In this document: positions 46,661 to 58,786 of the stretch, piece after piece
How the letters are laid out: every line of letters begins with the position of its first letter
Numbering within the stretch: position 1 is the stretch's first letter
Assembly: GCA_007922195.1 (NCBI GenBank)
Contig: ML681963.1
Coordinates: 59,282,008 to 59,346,007, forward strand
Length of the DNA: 64,000 nt
From: Podocnemis expansa
Lineage: Eukaryota; Chordata; Testudines; Podocnemididae
Direction of reading: 5' to 3'
Program-made: the position numbers and the translations under genes
Notes under the pieces: generated by a model
Told to the model about the DNA's origin: nothing
What the model saw: the letters and a program-made list of their open reading frames with translations, nothing else
Database searches by the model: none

Positions 46661-48045
46661 CAAAGTCAAAATTTAAAACTGTTTTTTTGCTGTTGGCCGA
46701 GTTCTACCCTGTACAACCAAGGCTCATGGAATCCCTCCAAAATGGAAACGTGCCCATGGAACTTAAACCAAATTGTTAGCAGGAGCTTGTCACAGTATGC
46801 GCCCTTTAGTAGAACTACCTAGTCTGTGGGACCTTGCTGGAAAAGGTCATGTCCAGCTGAAATCCATTTCAACAGTTCCCAATTTACCAAAAATCATGTA
46901 ATAATTGTGCCTGCTGGCATGATAAGGGACAGCTGAAATTCATTTCTGCCAGTGGACGTTTCTGAAGACAATGATGATACCAAGGGGTATGGCCACTCCC
47001 TAGACAGTGGAGGATACCACAGCTATCATGAACCTTCTGCTGTGCTGGTCAGTGGTTGCTTTTGACAGGGTAAATCTCTCCACATTGGTCTACAGAAGAA
47101 TGGGGTGGAATCTGTTGTGCCCTTAGTGTCATAACAAAGCTTGAGTTGCTCCCTGCTGGCACTCTGCGCAATTGGCAATGCTTCGCCAGGGGCAGCCTGA
47201 GCAGCATAGAACTGGTAGCTCCCATTCCTATAAAATCTACTCACGTAGCAGAGCAATTTTACCGCCTGGGCTCCAGCACCAAAGCACCTCCAAAGGTTCA
47301 AAGACATCACTGGTTCAGCATACAGCCTGGACAGTATCAGACCCCAGGCACTTAAGAACAGCAAAGTTCTGGTGCAGCAATGAGATGTTATGACTCATGT
47401 TCAGAACCTGCAAGGAGGGGGCAGACAAGAGAAAAAGAAACTCCCCCACCCCACCCACATATACTGGGGAAATTTGGGACCAACAGTGCAAGATAAAAGT
47501 GGAGTAGTAACCTACGAGAGGGTGGCATGGTAAATCGAGGACTTTTCTGGCCTTTTTCTGCCTCAACATCAGCATAGGCACTGATAAGCCTAGCCAACAC
47601 ATATTTTCCAACAGCTCAAAGCCTTTTCTTCTAGCTAGCCAAGAAGTGGGGGGCTGGCAGGATGAAAAGAAAACTGTTTATAACATTTCCTGAGGGTCAG
47701 GTGGTTTATCCTTCCATTCTTATTGCTGTGAAGAATGCCAAGAAAAGTACAGAAAGCAACAATAAACCTAGAAGTGGGGCTCTGTAGGCCAGGGCATCTG
47801 GAAACCTGCACTCCAGCAGCTATTCTGTGTTAAATGCCTTTTCCTAAATATGTTCCTTGAATCACTTTATGGTAGACCACTATATCCTTCAGTGTTTAAT
47901 AGAGAAACAGTATTGCTAAAACTCCTATATCCTTCAGCATGTAACAAAGGCACAGTTTAAACTCTTATATGTTTATAGGTTCTCTGATGTCCACTAGTAA
48001 TTCAGCTAACATTCCTTGGTTTCCCACTGCAGCCCTCACAATGGC
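46661..48045. other. Unassigned; possible retroviral env surface region, minus strand
   Basis: A minus-strand frame of 112 codons (47026-47364) with several cysteines lies upstream of the env TM remnant and may be env surface subunit. I recognise no diagnostic motif. Confidence 0.3.
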
Positions 48046-48339
48046 TCTTCCTCATATACCACTGAAGTTGTGTGATCAGCTGGGAAAGCCTGCAGAGAAC
48101 TGGACACCCTACTGATTGACAGACTTCCTTAGGAGCCTTCCTCCAGGCCCCTTCATCAGCCACTACAACAATGACCCAGCTATGTGTGTAAACTGTTACA
48201 ACACCCAAATGGCAGTGTTTTTCACCCAAGTGATTAGACAGGAAAACTCATTGACACTGGATGTCATTGAAACCGAGATCTTAGCCAGGTATAAAGAGGT
48301 ACTGGGTGTTTATGAGTTATACAAATATCCAGAGTGATC
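48046..48339 (+). pseudogene. Exon-like reading frame of unknown family
   Basis: A pyrimidine-rich tract ending in CCACTGCAG (about 48025-48033) is followed by a frame starting MALPHIPLKLCDQLG. It has one stop at 48113-48115 and then 73 codons open to TGA at 48335-48337 (e.g. FISHYNNDPAMCVNC, LDVIETEILARYKEV). The composition is protein-like. It may relate to the exon-like array that starts 250 bp downstream, but I cannot name a family. Confidence 0.35.
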
Positions 48340-51134
48340 ACAGTAAATGCTAATAAACAAGTGGCTGGGAAGGGATAAAGATTGTCTTAAACTTTGAAGT
48401 AAATGCTTTTCTAATGGATGGGGTGGAGGGGATGGGGCAGCAGAGGATCCATTGCCTCTTTTATGCCTTTCTTTGATGTTACTGGTGCTGGCCACTAGGC
48501 ATGAAGGGGGTGGTGCCATTAACACCCCCTCCCCAGCTTGAGGTGGTTTCCATTTTATACAGGGTTGATAGTTTGGGGCAGTGGATCTCAGCACCATTAC
48601 CAAAAAGTGGTTACAGCACCTCTGCTGGGGAGATCTAAACTTTGAGAATGTAAAAAATGTCAGGGAGTTCCTAGCAGAGCTCTAATGCTCCATACTGAAA
48701 GGGAGACTGTTGACATTAATCACTGTCACCAAGAGTTGAAGAACTCATGTTCTCTTCAGCTTCAAGGATTAGATCTTGTATCTGGTTATTCTTTCAGGTG
48801 GAAGAAATGAAACTCATTCTAAGTCTCGGGAGAAGAATGCTGTGTGAGGTAATAAAGCACAATCACTAGCCAGCTGAGCATCCTGTTGAGAAGCAAAGAA
48901 AGCATTTTTTCCTTGTATACAAGGAATATTCCCAGAACCCATGAAATCTGCTCAGCTAAACTGATCATAAATAATGATGTGTCATAAAATGATGGTTATG
49001 GATCACCATGCATCATCACAGGATTCATGAAGAGCTGACGGCCACAGCAGACAAATAACCAGGAATGGGGACATTAGTCACTCCATATCTCATTTTCCCA
49101 TCTACAGCCCCACTGGGTGACTCTAGATCAGCAGTCTAGTTGGAATAATCAAATTGTTCTCTGCTCAGGTATTTTTAATTCCACAGCCAGCCACCAGGCC
49201 CACAACCAGGGAGGGTGCTGGGGCAAATGAGGAGGTGGTGACAGTGACCGTTGATCCTCTATTTGTTATGCAGGGATTATTAGGTCATCACCAGAGGAGG
49301 CTGCAGCATTTTACACAAGGACATTGCCCAGAGCACATGTCTGTTATCTGTGGGTCTGAGTATGGGGACCCAGGCAAAGGAGAATGGGCTTACTGGGACC
49401 ACCCTTCTTTCACTGCTAAGGAAGGAAGAAAGGAAGGAAGAATATGGAACTGTGGTAAGAGGATGGAAAGATAGATTGGGCATGAGAAGGACTAATAAGG
49501 GAGGAAGGAGAGAAGTGGAAGGTATGAATGAGAAGAAACAACAGGGAATTACAGAAAGAACAAGAAAAACAGAATGGAAAGGGAATGGAAAAGGAGAAGG
49601 AAAGAAGTGATAAGTCAGAACAAAAGGTGTAGGTAGGAAAAAAAATGAAGAAAGAGAAGAACAGAATGAAGGAGCATAGAAGATGGGAGTTCACAGAAGC
49701 CAAGTCAATATCAGTGGGTCTGATTACCTCTCAGGTGGAGGAACTGTGACTGTTCTCACCTGCCCAGGGAATAATTTGAGAAGCAGATGCAGAATTCAGC
49801 AAAGCAACATGTCCTGCCAGCTCCTTCATCCTCTGAAGGGACAGAAGAGCATTCTGTAACTGTAGTGACTGTCATGGAGACCAGCCAGCTGAGACAGTAA
49901 ACATCCCTGCAGATCAAGGAGGTGAGGATCAAGTTTGATTTATTGACAAAGGAGTCTTCTGAAAATGCAGCAAACAGAACCATCAATAACTACCAAACAC
50001 TGATCATTACAGAAGATGGACCTTGTCCCAGAAGGAGAGCAGGGGACTATGGTGTTCTAGAAGGAATTAATAAAGCTGATCCATATACCTCTGTTGGTAA
50101 GAAACACCCCTTTCTTTAACATTCAAGTGAAAATGCATGGATTCTGTTAGTGGTCCACACGGGAAAACTGCACTTCAAGTAAGAGGATTTAAATAACATC
50201 AGGGAGTTCTGAGCAGATCTATGGTCATTACTGAAAGGGGAAAAGGTGACACGAATCACTGTAGCCAAGAGATGAAGAACTCATGTTCTCCTGACCTTCA
50301 AGGGTACGTTCTTGGATCTGGATATTTTTTCACGAGGAAGAAATGAAACTCATCCTACATCTCAGGAGAGGAACGTTGCAGGAGGCGAAATCACTGCAAA
50401 TCAAGAACGTGAGGCTGAAGTTTCTTCACAAAGGACTATTCTTCAGAGAGGCACTCACAACTATGAATAAATACTGAATACTTATCATTACAGCAGAAGG
50501 TTCTTGTCCCAGAATAAGAACAGTCCAGTGTGGTGCTCTAGAAGGAATTACTGCAACTGATCCATCTACCTCTATTAGTAAGAAACACCCCATTCTGTAA
50601 CATGCAAGTGCAAATGACTGGATTTTTTATTTGTGCAGATGGGAGAAGTGCATCAAAACTTTGACAATACCAAAAATGTCAGTGAGTTCCTAGCAGATCT
50701 CTAATGGTCCTTACTGGAAGAGGAAAAGGTGACATGAATCATTGTCACCAAGAGATGAAGAACACACATTCTCCTGACCTTCAAGGGTAAGTTCCTGAAT
50801 CTGGTTGTTCTTTTAGGTGGAAGGAATGAAATTTGTCCTAAGTCTCAGGAGAGGAATGCTTCATGAGGCAACATCCCTGGAGATCAAGGATGGGAGGTTC
50901 AAGTTTCTTTTCTTGACAAAAGAATCTGCTTCAAAGCAGCACTCACAAACCTAAGGCAAGCATCCTGTTGAGAAGTGAAGGGAGCATTTTTTCTTCGTGT
51001 ACAAGGAATATTCCCAGAGCCCATGAAATCTGCCCCCTCTGTTGATCATAAATAAGGTACTGTCATAAAATTATTGTTAGAGCTTTCCCATATATCATTA
51101 CAAGATACATGAAGAGCTGAGGGCCACATTAGAC

Positions 51135-52775
51135 AACAGGAATTCATTTTCCTTAGGAGGTCAAGAATATACCTAGTTAGAGCACATCAGTGCAAATTCA
51201 CTACATTGGTTTTCTTTCAGAAGAAGAAAATGCAGGTTATGTTATGTGTCGAGAGTGGAATGCTGTCAGCTCTTGTAGTAATTAAGAACAAAGCAATGTT
51301 TGTGGGCAGAGCTGCTGCTAAGTATGAGAAGCACCTTGTCCATCTGTTCAGGAAGAAGAATGTGTATCAATTTCTTTGTTAAAATTATGGAGAGGAGTAA
51401 ATGAGCTTGCAAGGCCCAGTGCAGGCACGTTGAGTCTTGCATGACAGAAGTTGCCAGGATTCCATCTTGGACTGGCATGTTTGCTGGGGTGCCATCCCAT
51501 GAGTGGCTAGTCAGAGTGCTCGTCCAATAGGTGAGAATCAGATTCCATACAAGAGACTGGACTTGAGCTGACCCAGGAGCGGGGATTCATGTGGCAAGCT
51601 GGGGTCAGTCAGGGCCCTGTAGTTGAGAATTGGGTTAGCACAGGGCACACCAGTCAAGACTGCAGGAAGGAAACATCACACTGGAGTCTGCTCTGCGCTT
51701 ATGTGACACTAAAAAAAAAGCTGGAACAGACCAACAAGCTGAGCCTTCTGTGGACCAAGGCAGGGCTGCAGCTTAGAAAGATGCCCTACCTCAGGAGGGA
51801 AAAGGCACCTAGGGAAAACAGGTCACCTGGTCAGGGTTCTGAAGAAGGTAATTATAAAAAATACAGGAGAGTGTTGCTCCAGGAAGCTCCTAATTGTCTA
51901 TTCATAGGATAGGAGTGGTAAAAAATCGATGGTGGATTGAAACCAAATTTTGATGGGCCTGACACATTTAAAACAGGAGAAGATTATTGTAAGAGCTGTG
52001 ATTTAGGTCGGAAGTGTTAGGTGTTACAGACCATGCAAAGACCCTTGCGGTGCTTTCCCATTATTACAGAGGTGATTGGCAGAGTGTTTGCAGATGTTGT
52101 AGGGCTTCTCACTAAAACCACATAGGAATGCAAAAAGACATATACCTGTGCTGGCGGAATCTGTAACCAGATACCCTGAAGCCATGACCTAGTCCAGTAT
52201 AGAAGCTGAAACAGCACCCCCATCTTTAGTGACCATTGTCAGCAGAGTAAGTTTTCCCAGAGAAGCCTGGCCAGACTGTCGTGCAAATGTCATGCCTGTA
52301 GTCTTAAAAATTGTATGAGAAATATGTGGAATGAGGCATCTCATGGCTGCTCCCCAGCTATTACCAAGAAACTAGTAGGCTTTTGCAAAAGATTTGCTGG
52401 AGCTTTAAGAATCTATATCACCAGCCATGAGTGTGACTGGGATGTGTTCTATCCTGCCTTATTTGCTGTATGGCTACTGTAAAAAAGAGTTTTCTGAGAA
52501 TCTATTGGCTTTGCTGATTTTAGTCTTCTCTTTTTATGCAGTTAGGGGACCCTGAGATTAAAGCCCTCAGAAGGAGAAGTACAAAGTAGGCAGGACAGCC
52601 TGTCCAGGCCCAGCTCAAGAGTTTTTGGTGCCCTAGGTGAACTATGACTTTGGTGCCCCTGTCCACATATTATAAGAGATTAACATATTAATATATTTTT
52701 TAAATAGAGAAGAAATCACTTCCATTTCATTTTTGTTGTGCAGATGAGCAAACTTTCTCTACCCCTTTAATTGAA
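51135..52775. other. 1.6-kb stretch inserted in the tandem array
   Basis: Breaks the duplicated block. It contains a short frame after a CTTTCAG acceptor-like site (about 51221) and an end resembling the hAT MITE at 58506 (CAGGCCCAGCTCAAG, near 52607). No gene is supported. Confidence 0.4.
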
Positions 52776-55109
52776 TGGGGACATTAGTCACTCCGTATCC
52801 CATTTTCCCATGTACAGTCCTACTGAGTAACTCTGGATCATCAGTGCATTTGGGCTTATTAAATTGTTCTCTGCTCAACTATTTTTAATTTCACAGCCAG
52901 CTACCAGGCCCATCCCCCAACAAGGAGATTGTGGTAGGGCAAATGAGAGGGGTGACAATGACCCTCGATGCTCTATTTGTGATGCAGTGATTGTTAGGTC
53001 AGTCACCAGAGGAGGCTGTAGCATTTCACAACAGGACATTACCCAGACCATGTCTGTTACCTGTGGGTCAGACTATGGGGACCCAGGCAAAGGAGTAGGG
53101 GATCTATTGGGACCAACCAACTTTGACTGGAAGGAAGGAAGGAAGAAAGGAAGGAGATGGAACTATGGTAAGGGGAAGGAAAGACTTGGCACGAGAAAGA
53201 TTGACAAGGGTGGGAGGAGAGAAGTGGAAGATATTTATGAGAAGAAACAATGGAACTACAGAGAGAACAAGGAAAATAAAACCTAATCATCAATAAATAC
53301 CAAATATTGATCATTACACCAGATGGTGCATGTCCCTACAAAAGAGGAGGGGACTGTGGTGGTTGTGGAGGGAATTACTGAAGCTGATAGATCCATATCT
53401 GTTGGTAAGAAACACCCCTCTCTGTAACATTCAAGTGCAAAGGAGTGGATTCCATCAGAGGTCTAAATGGGAAGATTGCATATAAAGAAAGAGGATTTAA
53501 AAAATGTCAGGGAGATCCTAGCAGATCTATAGTAGTTAATGACAGAGGAAAAGGTTACATGAATCACTGTCACCAAGAGATGAAGAACTCATATTCTCCT
53601 GATCTTGAAAGGAAAGTTCCTGGGTCTGGTTATTCTTTCAGGTAGAAGGAATGAAAGCAATCCTATGTCTCAGGAGAGGAACGCCGCATGAGGTAACATC
53701 CTTGGAGATCAAGGAGGTGAGGTTCAAGTTTCATTCCTTGACAAAGGAATCTTCTTTAAAAAAGCACTCACAGACCTAGCCATGAAGAAATAAAAATCTT
53801 GATCATTACAGCAGCCTGTGCTTGTCCCAGAAGTAGAACAGAGGACTGTGGTGGTCTGGAAGGAAATACTGCAACTGACCCACCCATCTTTATTGGTAAG
53901 AAAACCCCCTTTTTGTAACATTCAAGTGGAAATGAGTGGATTCTGTTAGAGGTCCACAAGCGAAAATTACAACTAAAGTTTGAGGATGGAAAAAAAGTCA
54001 GGGAGTTCCTTTCACATCACTAATGGTCCTTACTAAATGGGAAAAGGAAACATGAATCTCTCTCAGCAACAGATGAACTCATGTTCTCCTGACCCTGAAG
54101 GGAAAGTCCCTGGATCTGGTTATTCTTACAGGTGGAAGAAATGAAACTCTTGTCTCAGGAGAGGAAATCTGTGTGAGATGACATCCATAGAGACCAAGGA
54201 GGTAAGGTTCAAGTTTTATCTTGGCAAAGCAATCTTGTTCAGAGCAGCACTCTCAATTCTAACCATGAATAAATACCGAATACTGATCGTTACAGCAGAT
54301 GGTGCTTCTCCCAGAAGGAGATAAGAGGACTGTGGTGGTCTGGAATGAATTACTGCAGCATATCCATGCACCTCTATTGGTAAGAAAACGCTCTTTCTGT
54401 AACCTTGAAGTGCAAATGATTGGATTCTCTTAGAGGTCTATGCAGGAAAACTTCATTTAAAGAAAGAGGGTTTTAAAAATGTCAGGAAATTCCTAGCAGA
54501 TCTCTCGTCATCACTGAAAGGGGAAAAGGTGACATGAATCACTGTCATCAAGAGATGAGAAACTCATCTTCCTCTGACCTTGAATGGTAAATTCCTGGAT
54601 CTGGTTATTCTATCAGGTGGAAGAAATAAAACTCATCCTACATCTCAGGGGTAGAACGCTGCATGAGATAACATTCCTACAGATCAAGGAGATGAGGTTC
54701 AAGTTTCTTTTCTTGGCAAAGCAATCTTGTTCAGAGCAGCAGTCACAAACCCAATGATGAGGAAATACTGAATATTGATCATTACAGCAGATAGTGCTTG
54801 TCCCAGAAGGAGAGCAGAGAACTCTGGTGGTCTGGAAGGAATTACTGTAGCTGATCCATGCACCTCTATTGGTAAGAAAAACCCCTTTCACTAAAATGAA
54901 TGTGGAAATCAGTGGATTCTGTTAGATGACCAGATCAGAAAATTCTGTCTAAGTATGAGGATTTAATAAATGCCAGGGAGTTCCTAGCTAAGCTTTAGTG
55001 GTCCTTACTGTAAGGGAAATGGTGACATGAATCTTTGTGGAGAAGAGATGAAGAATTCACTTTCTTCTGACCTTCAATCTTAAGTTTTTGGATCTGGTTA
55101 TTCTTTCCG

Positions 55110-55160
55110 GTGGAAGAAAAGAAACTCATCCTACATATCAGGAGACGAACGCTGCGTAAA
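55110..55160 (+). pseudogene. Array exon X (17 codons), one of eight copies
   Basis: The frame begins VEEKKLILHIRRRTLRK; other copies read VEEMKLILHL. A GT donor follows at 55161. The upstream acceptor reads CCG here but CAG in most units. Length is a multiple of three, phase 0 at both ends. Confidence 0.4.
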
Positions 55161-55280
55161 GTAACACCCCTTCAGAACAATGAGGTAAGGTTCAAATTTC
55201 TTTTCTTGAGAAAGGAGTCTTCTTCAACACACCCCCCACAAACCTAACCATGAATAAATTCCAAATATTGATCATTACAG

Positions 55281-55361
55281 GAAATGGTGCTTCTCCCAGA
55301 AGAGCAGAGGACTGTGGAGGTCTGGAAGGAATTACGGCAGCTGATTGATCCACCTCTATTG
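55281..55361 (+). pseudogene. Array exon Y (27 codons)
   Basis: Acceptor CATTACAG, frame EMVLLPEEQRTVEVWKELR..., donor GGTAAC. Sister copies have 28 codons, so this one carries an in-frame 3-bp deletion. The frame is open in at least five of eight units. Confidence 0.4.
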
Positions 55362-55423
55362 GTAACAATCACACATTTCTGTATCATTTAAGTGCAAATG
55401 AGTGGATTTTTTTATTTGCACAG

Positions 55424-55489
55424 ATGGGAGAAGTGTACCTAAACACTGAGGACATAAAAAGTGTCAGGAAGTTCCTAGAAGAGGTCTAA
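55424..55489 (+). pseudogene. Array exon Z (terminal-type, 21 codons plus stop)
   Basis: Acceptor TTTGCACAG, then ATG GGA GAA; the frame reads MGEVYLNTEDIKSV and ends at TAA 55487-55489. A matching copy with its own acceptor starts near 50640. In other units the acceptor is degraded. Confidence 0.35.
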
Positions 55490-55939
55490 TACTCCTTGCT
55501 AAAAGGGCAAAGGTGACATGGATTTTTGTAGCAAGGATATGAAGAACTCTTGTTCCCTGACCATGAAAGGTAAGTTCCTAGAGCTGGTTATTCTTTCAGG
55601 TGGAAAAAATGAAACTCATCCTACTTCTCAGGAGAGGAACACTGCATGAGGTAACATCCCTAAAGATCAAGGAGAGGTGCAAGTTTCTTTTCCTGATAAA
55701 AAAAATTGTCTTCAAAGAACCACTCACAAACCTAACTATGAAGAAATAACAAATATTAATCACTATAGCAGATGGTACTTCTCCCGGAAATAGAATGGAG
55801 CACTGTGGTGGTCTGGAAGGAAATACTGCAGCTAATCCTTACACTTTTATTGGTAAGAATCTCCCCTTTTTATAACATTCAAATGGAAATGAGTGGATTC
55901 TGTTCGAGGTTCACATGGGAAAATTACAGCTAAAATTTG

Positions 55940-57238
55940 ACGAACTGCGGTACCGCAAACCTAAATGGTCATACCTCAGCCCCACCACTGGTCCGTCATG
56001 CAGCTGACCCATCATGTCCCTGGGGCAGGACACTTGAGGGTGGGTAATACCTTGGATCGAGTCCTTGCCCGGTTCTATTGGCACCGTGAAGCACACAATT
56101 ACCGTGTCTCCTGCCTGGACTGCCAGAAGACAGCCACTGCAGGGACAGCCGAAGCCCCAGGACTCCTTTTGAGAGGGTGGCTGTGGACATTGTTGGGCCT
56201 CTGGACCCGAGTGCCGGGAGCCATCGCTTTTTGCTGGTGTTGGTAGATTATGCAATGCGTTTCCCAGAAGCTGTCCCTCTAAGGATGGCCACTGCACAAA
56301 CCATTGCGGGAGAGCTAGTGAAGGTCTTCGCCTGCATGGGACTGCCCCGAGAATTAGTCACCGACCGAGGGCCAGTGTTTACCTCCCGACTGTTCAAGGA
56401 GGTCTGTTCCATCCGAGGTATCCAGAAATTATAAACTTTGATATGCCAGCCCCAGATGGACGGCTTACTAGAACGATTCAATCAAACATTAAAGGGGATG
56501 CTGAGGAAATTTTCCCCAGCAGAGCTGCAGAAGTGGGACCAGCTGATTCCTCCCTTACTGATGGCTTATCGGGAAGTCCCTCAAGCCTCCACTCAATTCT
56601 CCCTGTTCTCAAATTGCTTTATGGCTGACAGCCTCGGGGGGATCCTTGATCTAATGAGGGAAAACTGCGAGGAGAGCCCCTCTTCAACACCTCGACTGAT
56701 ACAATATGTGATGGGCCTACAGGACCGACTACGAAGTATCGGAGCCTTGGCGCAAGAAAATTTGAGAAGAGCCCAAACAGCCCCAACTCAGGGTTCTAAC
56801 AGGGCAGCGTGGACCCGCACCTTTGCACCTGGAGATAGGGTGCTGGTGCTGCTCTTCACCTCCAAGTCGAAACTCTTAGCACCCTGGCAAGGACCCTATG
56901 AAGTGATCTCCCAGACTGGACTGGTCAACTGTGAGGGCAGGCAGCCCGACCGCCGGAAAAAGCAGCAAATTTACCATATCAACCTCCTGAAACCTTGGCG
57001 GGAACGGGAGGGCCTGATGATAACACCATACCCGCCTGACCCGGAATTGGGATGCCAGATTCCCCTTGGGGACCCAAGAGAACCTCAGCTCAGCCCGCTA
57101 CTAACTGAGACTCAATATCAGCAAGCTCGCCAACTGGTGGCTGCTTTTGCCAGAGTCTTCACAACCACTCCCGGAAGAACTTCAAAGGTGTACCATCAGA
57201 TACACACCAACCCAGCTGGGGTGTGGTCACCCCCTTGA
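55940..57238 (+). pseudogene. Gmr1-like integrase
   Basis: The zinc-binding HHCC part is spread over frames at 55990-56130 (HHVPGAGHLR ... CLDCQKT). The catalytic core has Asp in VDIVGPLDP (about 56180), Asp in TDRGPVFTSR (about 56362) and Glu in GLLERFNQTLKG (about 56465). The C-terminal GPY/F module is present (LLAPWQGPYEVI, near 56880), followed by YHINLLKPWRER. One stop (TAA 56432-56434) interrupts the core. The frame leads straight into RT, with only TGA at 57236-57238 between. Confidence 0.85.
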
Positions 57239-58530
57239 CACCTGCAGGCCATAGTAGAACAGAAGGTCCAGGCCATGTTAGAACTGGGAATTATTGAGCC
57301 CCAGAGCCCTACTGTACTAGTTGCAAAGCCGGATGGGTCGCAACAATTCTGCATTGATTTCCCACGGGTGAATGCAATCTCTAAATTTGATGCCTACCAC
57401 ATGCCACAAGTAGATGAGCTGTTGGACTGGCTGGGAGATGCTCAATATTTTACCACCTTGGACCTCACAAAGGGGTATTGGCAGATTCCCTTGGACACAC
57501 AATCCAAAGAGTAAATGGCTTTTGCCACCCCCCGTGGACTATACCATTTCGTTAGAATGCCCTTCGGCCTCCATGGGGCACCTGCCACCTTTTAGCGTAT
57601 GATGGACCAGCTTCTAAGACCCCATAATGACTACACGGCTACGTACATGGATGACGTAGTCATCTACAGCTGGGACTGAGAGTCTCACCTCGCCAAAGTA
57701 ACAGCGGTTTTGCAGACTTTGCGGGATGCAGGGTTGGCCGCCAACCCACGAAAGTGCCAAATAGGATGTCAAGAGACCACCTATCTCGGGTATACCCTCA
57801 GCAGGGGCACTCTGAAGCCCCTAGTGGGGAAAGTACAAGCCCTCCAAGAGAACCCCACACCTAGTACCAAGAAACAGGTATGTCAGTTTCTTGGACTCGC
57901 AGGGTACTATCGGCTCTTTGTACCGAATTTTTCCACACTGGTGGCCCCCTTGACAGACTTGCTGCTCAAAGAATGGCCAGTGTGGGTACGGTGGTCACGG
58001 GGATGTGAGCAGGCCTTCAGACAATTGAAAGATCAACTGTGTCGTGCCCCTGTGCTGTACAGTCCAGATTCCCGGCGGCCCCTTTTGGTGCAAGCTGATG
58101 CATCAGCAGTTGGGCTTGGTGCAGTCCACGCACAAGATATAGATGGAGAAGAGCACCCTGTCCTCTATATCAGCTACAAGCTTTTCCACGAGAACAAAAG
58201 TACGCCACAAGAGAAAAGGAGGCGCTGGCAGTAAAGTGGGCCTTAGAGCCCTTGCTGTATTATCTTCTTGGATGCACCTTCACTGTCATCACTGATCACA
58301 CACCCCTCCGCTGGATGCAGCAGATGAAGGACACCAATGCCAGAGTAATGCGTTGGTACTTGGCCTTACAACCTTTTTCTTTTACGGTTCAGCACTGGGC
58401 TGGCAAGGATCTTGCCACTGCAGGTGCTCTGTCTCGAATAGAGACCAAGACATTGCCCAGCTCCAAAACTCTGGAGCTGGACTTGAGGAGGGGGTGGGGT
58501 GTAGCCAGGACTGGCTCAAGGGGTTGATTT
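57239..58530 (+). pseudogene. Gmr1-like reverse transcriptase - RNase H
   Basis: It continues the integrase frame. RT blocks: MLELGIIEPQSP, FCIDFPRVNAI, TTLDLTKGYWQIPL, VRMPFGLHGAP and the catalytic YMDDVVIY (about 57641-57667), then FLGLAGYYRLFVPNF. In-frame stops lie at 57512-57514, near 57594 and near 57678. A frameshift near 58190-58230 precedes the later RNase H part (FTVITDHTPLRWMQ, WAGKDLATAGALSR). RNase H begins with LVQADASAVGLGAV. Confidence 0.85.
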
Positions 58531-58786
58531 GGCGCCCCTCCTTTCTCATTCATGGAGGTTGAAAACGGTTTTCCAAAGCGCATAAATCTCCAGTATCTGC
58601 CTGCAGAGGGATTTAAAGTGCACTCTGCCTACGTGACTTAAGCTGCAGTTGGACTAACAGTGCCTGAGCTGCTAGGAAAGAGTTGAAGAGGTGGGAGGCA
58701 GCCTGATCTTCAAGGAGGCTAGGTGCCCCTAAGAACTGTCACCTGAAGCCATGTCTGTCTCTCGCCTCACAGTAGAGCCAGCCCTG
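58506..58786. mobile_element. hAT MITE (281 bp) with perfect 8-bp target duplication in the LTR
   Basis: Ends CAGGACTGGCTCAAGGG and, inverted, CAGGGCTGGCTCTAC. GGTGTAGC occurs at 58498-58505 and again at 58787-58794, which contains the first bases of the LTR. Confidence 0.9.

Larger units (their letters stand above)
48590..55935 (+). repeat. Tandem array of ~490-bp exon-bearing units
   Basis: Units repeat directly. The element that begins GTGGAAGAAATGAAA starts at 48798, 50334, 50817, 53642, 54132, 54617, 55110 and 55600 (spacing 483-494 where units adjoin). GGTAAGAAA words recur at the same interval. A larger block (about 48880-49700) is duplicated at about 50950-51130 plus 52775-53290, with an unrelated 1.6-kb stretch between. 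Each unit holds up to three short open segments bounded by AG and GT in phase 0. Most are degraded. It could be amplified exons of a lost gene, or a satellite built from them. Confidence 0.75.

Noticed and set aside
49416..49703. Ser/Phe-rich minus-strand frame
   Set aside because: It is the complement of a purine-rich tract (GGAAGGAAGG), so the open frame is compositional.
55110..55489. Annotating the array exons as a working gene
   Set aside because: No promoter, first exon or intact series of exons is visible. Gaps between exons are unusually short and several splice sites are broken.
50100..55900. Resemblance of one array frame (ADGACPR..EDCGG) to plasmid pRiA4b ORF-3-like proteins
   Set aside because: Only about ten residues match. 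The frame has recurring stops, and a different frame shows conserved exon-like boundaries.
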